Assembly (NCBI GenBank): GCA_025667525.1
Contig: CM046875.1
Coordinates: forward strand, 118,348,340 to 118,412,339
Reading direction: 5' to 3'
Length of the DNA stretch: 64,000 nucleotides
From: Glebionis coronaria
Lineage: Eukaryota > Streptophyta > Magnoliopsida > Asterales > Asteraceae
Below are positions 57,694 to 64,000 of the stretch, in pieces (position 1 is the stretch's first letter; every line of letters starts with the position of its first letter). The notes under the pieces were generated by a model. The model saw only the letters and a list, made by a program, of their open reading frames with translations. It ran no database searches and was not told where the DNA came from. A program made the position numbers and the translations under genes.

Positions 57694-59585
57694 TAATAAC
57701 TAGGATTTTACCAAGTATAATATTTAAGTTCGTTGAAGTGGTCTAATTGAATTGATTACTGGTTTAAGTGCGACTCAATTGTTATTGGTTAAGAAAAATA
57801 ATTGTTTTGTCGTTGTAGTATATTTAAATTGCAAGACTTTAAATAAATGACGGTTAATTTAAATCTAAAACTAATTAAAATGTAAATGGTGCAATATTAA
57901 AACATTTAAAAGTAAATGAATTAAATGACAGAAAATAAAAGCGTGACGAAAAATTAAATTGACAATGTAATAAAAATGCAGAACGTAATTAAAATAGGCT
58001 AAAAGCACAACGAGAAAAACTGTCACTTTTTCTCTAAAATTAAAAACTAGAAAACTTTTAAAGCTAAAGCTAAGACTAGAAATTATATCAAGCAAGCAGG
58101 CACCACAATTATTTCGGAAAAGCTACAGTACTGCATTTCTTCGGAAAAATGATTTTTTCGGAAAAACAAGTTTTTTGGAATAACAGCCTTTTCAGAAAAA
58201 GTGACGTTTTTCGGAGAAATGACAATTTCAGAAAAAGTACTATTTTCGGAAAAATGACTGATTCAGAAAAAATAGGATTTTCGGAAAAATGAGTTTTCGG
58301 AAAAATGGAATCTTCGGAATAACTGCTTTTTCGGAATAATAATCTTTTCAGAAAAATGGTTATTTCGGAAAAAATGTATCTTCGGAAAAATGACTAATTC
58401 AGAAAAAGTAGTATTTCAAAAAAAAATTGTTTTCAGATAAATCTTCGGAAAAATGGAAATTTCAGAAAAAGTAATTTCAGCAAAGTGATAAATTCAGAAA
58501 AATGGCTATTTCGGAAAAAAATGCTAATTTAGAAAAAGGATGAATTCAGAAAAAGGATGAATTCAGAGATTAAAACCCTTTTCCGAAAACATGGAAATGG
58601 AATATACAGTAGACTAAAATTCGTAAAATAAGCCACAAATAAGCTAAAATCAAATAAGCAATCTACCAAAACTTAATCTAAAACACTTTTAAGAAAAACT
58701 AATTCAACCACAAATCAAAAACTTGAAAAACACTAATAAAATTAAAAATTAAAAATCAACTTTTAATAAAATAAACTAATAAACACTTAACTAAATCAAA
58801 TCAAACACACAATAAGCTATCAAATCAATAAGCTAACACAATCAAACACATAAAAACATAACAACTAATCAAATAAACATAACAATAAGATAATAAGCAT
58901 AAAGATTAACAAAAATAAGAAAGGTAGAAGGAGAGATTAATATAAAACTTGATTAAAGAAAAGATTAAACAATAAAAGTAAAGATTAAACTTACTTGGAA
59001 TTAAAGGAATTAAGGTGCAAGACAATGTAATTAAAATTGACAATTAAGTAAATGACATGAAATAAAGTTGCAAGTAATGAAAATGGTGGAGAGACTAATT
59101 TTGTCAAAATTAGCTAACAACTCCTAATGACACATTAGGAGTCTATTTATAGTGATTAGGAAAACTAAGCATGTGTTGGTTCATTCTTCTTTCTTTCTCG
59201 ACTTCTCGTCTTCTAAATTCTTCGACTTTATCGACTTTGTCTCGGGATTAATTGAACTCGTCTTATAATATCTTCACTTATTTAGACTTGAGTTCTTCGG
59301 CTTTATTAAAATTCCATCTTTAGACTTTTTCTTCGATAAATTTTCAGAATAGGCCTTGGACATCCGTTCTTTTTGCACTCTTAATCTTTTGACTTTGTCT
59401 TTTGTCGTTTTCTTCGATAAAAGCCCGTGAAAGCCCGTGTTTTCTCCCTTTTCACATTTTGATCCTAAATTACAACAAAAACACAAACCACGCATAATTC
59501 CGACATTTACGACATAAAATACATGTTTTGGCCTGGTTATTATTGTAGTTAAGTGATAAAAGGATCGGTGTTTACACACCGATCA
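57694..59585 (-). mobile_element. Athila-2 5' LTR (1892 bp)
   Basis: On the minus strand it starts TGATCGGTGT, forming a perfect terminal hairpin with ACACCGATC, and ends CTAGTTATTA. TATA lies at 59144-59151, with a hairpin CTCCTAATG/CATTAGGAG (59121-59141) three bases downstream. The TTCRGAAAAA array occupies 58130-58560. Frames of up to 101 codons near 59274-59579 have no protein-like features. Confidence 0.93.
58130..58560. repeat. TTCGGAAAAATG-type degenerate tandem repeat, right LTR
   Basis: This is the partner of the array at 50888-51250 and is slightly longer, because the left copy lost its first units in the 288-base deletion. Confidence 0.85.
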
Positions 59586-60642
59586 ATAGTTGTATCCTCT
59601 GAGTAGGGACACATGGAACACGTTGTGAACGTGTGATAGCTGAGGCGGTAACGGTAAACGATATGACACTTCACCGACGCGTTCTATGTTGTCAGATGGT
59701 CCGATGAAGCGAGGACTGAGCTTCCCTCTGATTCCAAAACACTTGACTCCACGTGCAGGTGATACCTTGAGGAAAACATGATCACCTACGTTGAAGAATA
59801 GATCCCTATGATGCTTATCAGCATAGCTCTTCTTACGACCACGAGCTTCCTGCAGCTTCGCCTTGGCGACAACGACCTTCTCATTAGTCACCTCAATCAT
59901 CTCTAGAACCTCAATAAGTCGTTCTCCCACCTGATCCCAGCAGATTGGGGCGCGACACTTCCTACCATACAACATCTCAAAAGGTGCACACTTGATGCTA
60001 GCGTGCCAACTGTTGTTGTATGCAAACTCTACTAGATAGATATAATCATCCCAGCTTCCTGTCCCTTCTAGAGCACACGCCCGTAGCATGTCCTCTAATG
60101 TCGGTCTGAGGATGAAAGGTAGTGCTAAGCTTAAATATGGTGCCCCAAGCTTTTTGCAGACTCTGCCAAAAATGTGAGGTGAAATGAGGATCTCTGTCAG
60201 AGATGCTTTCTGATGGAGGACCATGCAGTCTCATGATCTTCGTTTGGAAAGTGTCTGCCAATTTGCTGACCGGATGCTCCTAGTGGATTGCCAGGAAATG
60301 AGCAGATTTGGTCAATCTATCTATAATAACCTAGATGGCGTCGTGTTTCTTCTGAGTCACTGGAAGACCACTAACAAAATCTATGAAGATCTTGTCCCAC
60401 TTCCATTCTAGAATGTCTACTAGTTGCAGTAACCCACTAGCTCTCTGGTGTTCGATCTTAACCTGTTGGCAGATCATACATTTGGAAACGAAGGTGGCAA
60501 GATCCTGCTTCATACCGCTCTACCAGAAATGCTGCTTGATGTCATGGTACATCTTGGTAGAACCAGGATGTATGGTAAATGGAGAGCTGTGAGCTTCAGT
60601 CATCACAGCTTCCCTGATTGTAGAGTCATCAGGAACAACTAG
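59586..60642 (-). pseudogene. Tekay-2 integrase
   Basis: Minus-strand pieces in several frames give the zinc finger ([22 protein letters not shown], then SKCMICQQVKIEHQ). Core motifs follow (FIDFVSGLPVTQKKHDAIW, SDRDPHFTSHFWQSLQKAWGT, FHPQTD). About two dozen bases that should encode the catalytic glutamate (QSER) are missing. The frame then resumes as LEDMLRACALEGTGSWDDY and runs through FEMLYGRKCRAPICWDQVGE, GRKKSYADKHHRDLFFNVGDHVFLKVSPARGV and HVHNVFHVSLLRGYNY to the Athila-2 insertion. With E lost and frames broken the enzyme is dead. Confidence 0.9.
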
Positions 60643-61494
60643 TCTAGTGCCCTGCCATAAGATACCGTCATCATCAACACGAAACTCTGTCTGCTGATCA
60701 AGGTTCTGAATGATGGCCCAAATCTCACCATCATCTTTCTGAGTTTCCTTGATCCTAGAATGTAAGTCTGGTTCCACTCTAAGATTCGCCCAGTAAGCAT
60801 GTTGTCCTTGTACACAAAACTCAATGTCTATCATCTCCAGGTCACGGATGATCTCCTTTGCAACTTTGATGCCAGCAATCATACCCGACCTTCTGCTTAG
60901 AGCATCTGCCATCACATCCGCCTTACCAGGATGGTACTGAATGTTGGTGTCATAATCCTTCAGCAGCTCTAACCATCTTCTCTGTCTCATGTTTAGTTCC
61001 TTCTGGGTAAAGATGTACTTAAGACTCTTGTGATATGTGAAGATGTCACATGATTCACCATACAAGTAATGCCTCCAGATCTTCAATGCAAAAACAACTA
61101 CTGCAAGCTCCAAGTCATGTGTAGGATAGTTCTCTTCATAAGGTTTAAGGTACCGTGATGTGTATGCAATAACTTTCCCATGTTGCATGAGAACACAGCC
61201 TAGACCCTTTCCTAAAGCATCACTATAGATCTGAAATCCTGCTGTACTAGATAGGAGAGTAAGAATAGGTACAGATACTAACTTCTGCTTAAGGTCTTCA
61301 AAGCTCTTCTCTCGTTCTTCAGTCCAGACGAATTTCTCTCCTTTTCTCATCAGCTTAGTCAAAGGTAAGGCTAACCGTGAAAAGTTCTCTACAAACCTTC
61401 GGTAGTAGCCATCTAAACCCAGAAAACTTTTGACCTCTGTTGCAGATGTAGGTCTCAGCCATTTAGTGATGGCTTCAACCTTTGCAAGATCCAT
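60520..61494 (-). pseudogene. Tekay-2 RT thumb and RNase H
   Basis: A 324-codon open block starts at the RT connection ([31 protein letters not shown]). It has the RNase H domain with [25 protein letters not shown] and [19 protein letters not shown]. The aspartate of the usual TDHKSL is tyrosine here ([12 protein letters not shown]), so RNase H is probably inactive. The end ([13 protein letters not shown]) and the integrase N-terminal linker follow. Positions 61495-61596 join it to the upstream RT block with a stop. Confidence 0.9.
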
Positions 61495-61596
61495 GGTGAT
61501 CCCCTATGCAGATACAATATGGCCCAGAAATGCCACCTTGCTTAACCAGAACTCACACTTGGAGAACTTGGCATGCAGCTGCTTCTGACGAAGAAT

Positions 61597-62001
61597 CTAC
61601 AAAACTGTATGAAGGTGTTCCTCATGTTCCTCCTTGGATTTGGAGAAAATCAGGATATCATTAATGAAAACGATAACGAACTTATCTAGAAACTCATGGA
61701 AGACACGGTTCATCAGATCCGTGAAGATTGCTGGAGCATTTGTGAGTCTGAATGGCATGACTAAGAACTCGTAGTGTCCATAATGGGTACGAAAAGCAGT
61801 CTTAGAAATATCATGCTCTTTAACCCGTAACTGATGGTAGCTCGACCTCAGATCGATCTTTAAGAAATACTTGGTGCCCTGAAGTTGATCAAATAGGTCA
61901 TCAATACGCGGCAAAGGATAACGATTCCTGATCGTGATCTTGTTCAGCTCACGATAGTCCATACACAAACGCATGCTGTCGTATTTCTTCTTTATGAACA
62001 A
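61597..62001 (-). pseudogene. Tekay-2 reverse transcriptase, catalytic part
   Basis: The block contains [51 protein letters not shown] and [23 protein letters not shown]. The catalytic box reads FINDILIFS. The first aspartate of the usual FIDD is asparagine, and MPFGLTNAPA has become [10 protein letters not shown]. Both changes would abolish activity. Stops at each end separate it from protease and RNase H. Confidence 0.92.
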
Positions 62002-62058
62002 TACCGGTGCACCCCATGGCGATGCACTAGGACGGATGAAACCTTTCTCCAGAAGTTC

Positions 62059-62700
62059 CTACAGCTGATCTTTTAACTCCTTAATCTCAATGGGAGCAAT
62101 GCGGTAAGGATCCTTGGAAATTGGCTCTGCTCTTGGAATGAGCTCAATTCCAAACTCGACTTCACGAACAGCTGGTATGCCCGGAAGTTCATCGGGAAAA
62201 ACATCAAAAAATTCTGACACAATAGGCTGATTTTGAACCGATAGAGACTCAGCAGTAATGTCATGAATGTTGGCTATGAAGCCCTGACAGCCATGTGATA
62301 GTAATGCACGTGCCTGCATGGATGAAATAATTTGTATAGACCTTCCTAGAAGAAAACCATGGTGTATGTACTCTGGAGATTTGACATCACCGAAAATAAC
62401 CCGATAAGTGTGGCAGTCTAGCGCAGCATGGTGTTTGGATAACCAGTTCATGCCCAATATCATGTCAACATCGCACATGTCTAATGAAAGTGCGTCAACT
62501 CTGTGGATTCTATCATCAAATTCTAGGGGAAGATCTCTGTACACCTGGGTGATTTGCATAGAGTCCCTAAGTGGCGTGGAAAAACTTATGGCATTATCTA
62601 ATGGCATAGGGGAAATCCTAACACGTGTAGCAAAAGCAGTGGATATGATTGAATGAGTCGATCCAGTATCAAACAAAGCGCATGATGCCAGACCGTTCAT
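62059..62700 (-). pseudogene. Tekay-2 aspartic protease and RT entry
   Basis: A 213-codon block starts NGLASCALFDTGSTHSIIS, with an intact D-T-G active site. It continues with LDMCDVDMILGMNWLSKHHAALDCH and DVFPDELPGIPAVREVEFGIELIPRAEPISKDPYRIAP, the start of RT. A stop at 62059 ends it just before the RT block. In the full element it would be part of one polyprotein with gag. Confidence 0.9.
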
Positions 62701-62714
62701 AAAGAGATTCCCAG

Positions 62715-63967
62715 TGATGGTACATTAAGTCTTGTTCGCCTGATCCTGGTAGTAGTGAACACGCGACCTGAAGTAGGAGGTGGTTTGGAGTCGGCATGTC
62801 CAGATGTGCCTTCTATTTCACCTTGGCGACAATCCTTCTACTGATGGCCTGGCTGACCACACTTGAAACAACCACCAGTATCTCGACGACAAACACCAGA
62901 ATGTCTGCGCGAACAAGTAGGGCAGATAGGGTGCGTGAACCCTCCAACAGGCGTCCTAACTAGTTGTGAGCCTATTTCAGGAGTACATGCATGAGACATG
63001 ATCATGGAACATAAGCATGATTACATAGAAGGTTTAATTAGTTACTAGATGAAGCAGAATGGTTAGGCTGTGAACCTCTGCGGTCCTGATCCCTACCGTT
63101 GCCATTGCTTCTGTATATGAGTTGCTGGAGTGTTAGAATACCATAACATAAGACAGTTTGACATAAAAGAAGGTAAATGTAGGGACATGTTGCTGTTAGA
63201 GTGGTTGGCATGTTACGGTAATTGTCATTACCGCCACGCCCATCTGAAGCAGACGGTCACAGGACTGACCGTTTCCCTTGGATGATTGTTGCTGAGCGAC
63301 CGCAGGTTTCCGATCGTCAGTCTTCTGTCTGAAATATAAAGTTGAACCGAGGATGATATAAGAATGAAAATACTGAAAGAAATGAATGGTTAACATTTGG
63401 TGATTGAAGACACCTCTTCACTGATCGGTCATCACCAAACTCCTCTCGTTCCTGAAGCATCTCAAGCTTACGGGCTGCATCAGCCACCTGTGCCACTGTA
63501 GTGAACATAGCACACACGAAACTGTTGGCAACCGAAGTACGAAGAGCCCAACGAAACTTCTCAGCTTGCTCCTCAATATTACCAGCTGCTGCGCCCAGAA
63601 ATTCAGCCAAACGAAGAAACCTCTTCATGAATTCATTGTTGTTCTCCCCAGCAACCTGTCGGATATTATAATAATCCTTCTTGAGTTTCTCCTGTTCAGT
63701 ATGTGGAAAGTACTGATTAAGGAAGAGCTCCTTAAACTGGTCCCATGTCAACAGTGCAACCCAATCATCACCACAATTGGACTGCTTGACTGATTTCCAC
63801 CACTACAGCACATCACCTTCAAACTTGTAGCAAGCCAGTCTTGCCTTGAAGACACCGTCACAACCCATCGCATCAAATATCTTCTCAATGTGAGATATCC
63901 AAGCTTCAGCCTCAGAGGGGTTGTCAGTCTGTTCAAATGAACGGGGTCTTTGCTTGTTGAATCCTCC
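62715..63967 (-). pseudogene. Tekay-2 gag with intron-like gaps
   Basis: Block 63751-63317 has MTWDQFKELFLNQYFPHTEQEKLKKDYYNIRQ and VADAARKLEMLQEREEFG, the chromovirus capsid region. Further down are RDQDRRGSQPNHSASS, THPICPTCSRRHSGVC and the zinc knuckle CFKCGQPGH...DC with one nonsense codon. Short AT-rich stretches with GT...AG ends (63329-63413, 62972-63045 and possibly about 63111-63186) separate these parts. The first two can be removed without breaking the local frame. The N-terminus is cut by the copia LTR at 63968. Confidence 0.8.
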
Positions 63968-64000
63968 TGTTGGAAATACGTTTTACGTATTTATGAAGGA
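63968..64000 (+). mobile_element. Start of a second LTR of the gag-only copia family
   Basis: The last 33 bases start TGTTGGAAATACG and equal the reverse complement of 39692-39724 with no difference that I see. The LTR is on the plus strand, opposite to the first copy, and lies in the Tekay-2 gag. Whether it is a full element or a solo LTR cannot be told from this window. Confidence 0.88.

Larger units (their letters stand above)
50663..59585 (-). mobile_element. Athila-2, gag-protease-only Athila-type element
   Basis: LTRs at 50663-52270 and 57694-59585 are highly similar apart from a 288-base deletion in the left copy. ATAGT flanks the element on both sides (50658-50662 and 59586-59590). 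On the minus strand it has a primer site (TGGCACCGCTGCCGG), gag, protease and an acidic C-terminal extension. About 2 kb of noncoding DNA and the polypurine tract follow. There is no RT, RNase H or integrase. It lies in the integrase gene of Tekay-2. Confidence 0.92.
32033..63967 (-). mobile_element. Tekay-2, chromovirus Ty3/gypsy element, heavily interrupted
   Basis: On the minus strand the order is gag (62715-63967), protease, RT, RNase H, integrase (to 59586), then after Athila-2 the integrase tail and chromodomain-like end (50405-50657). The polypurine tract and 3' LTR (50369 down to 32033) follow. The LTR starts TGTAAAACCCGC and ends GGGGTGTTACA. It hosts Tat at 32192-47913, Athila-2 at 50663-59585 and a copia LTR from 63968. 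Its 5' LTR is outside the window. Confidence 0.88.

Noticed and set aside
59274..59579. 101-codon minus-strand frame in the Athila-2 5' LTR, with shorter counterparts at 51958-52264
   Set aside because: It lies within the LTR, differs in frame between the two LTR copies and resembles no protein.

Overview
This window is nuclear DNA of a flowering plant and consists almost entirely of nested LTR retrotransposons with two SINEs. I see no host protein gene, rRNA or functional tRNA gene. The element types (Athila, Tat and Tekay-type Ty3/gypsy; Sirevirus and another Ty1/copia) are plant-specific. A gag with a Cys-rich CKTCRKC motif and a SINE with a GTGGATTAGTCGG-like end resemble what I remember from Asteraceae (lettuce or chrysanthemum relatives). 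That family assignment is recall, not proof.

Left block (1-31111), a stack of insertions. A Sirevirus-like copia element lies on the minus strand (20033-31111). Its 3' LTR is broken by an Athila-type element, Athila-1 (minus, 9777-20032). Athila-1 is in turn broken by a Tekay-like gypsy element, gypsy-1 (plus, 1-9776), whose 5' LTR starts before the window. A SINE with a perfect 20-bp target duplication sits in the 3' LTR of gypsy-1, and a second, short SINE sits in its decayed coding region. A plus-strand Tekay-like LTR fragment (about 22058-24450) is inserted in the Sirevirus. Positions 31112-32032 are unassigned.

Right block (32033-64000). A minus-strand Tekay-type element (Tekay-2) runs from its 3' LTR (32033-50369) to beyond the window. 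Its 3' LTR is split by a Tat-type element (32192-47913, target duplication TACTG). The gag of that Tat element is split by a 7.1-kb gag-only copia-type element (39379-46506, target duplication AGAGC) whose two 346-bp LTRs look identical. The integrase gene of Tekay-2 is split by a gag-protease-only Athila element, Athila-2 (50663-59585, target duplication ATAGT). At 63968 a second copy of the gag-only family begins, in the opposite orientation.

Most polymerase genes are dead through stop codons, frameshifts, deletions and lost catalytic residues. The least decayed unit is the 7.1-kb gag-only element: it has an uninterrupted 732-codon gag and no polymerase. Its 3.3-kb downstream region is filled with short hairpins, including a roughly 1-kb array of repeat units. 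In that array the stems change from unit to unit in a pairing-preserving way while one loop sequence stays nearly constant. Its polypurine-tract/LTR junction hairpin is also duplicated with a covarying stem. This is the strongest candidate here for something undescribed. Other notable points are an antisense gene with its own TATA box in the Tat element, intron-like gaps in the Tekay-2 gag, and a palindromic promoter motif in the Sirevirus.
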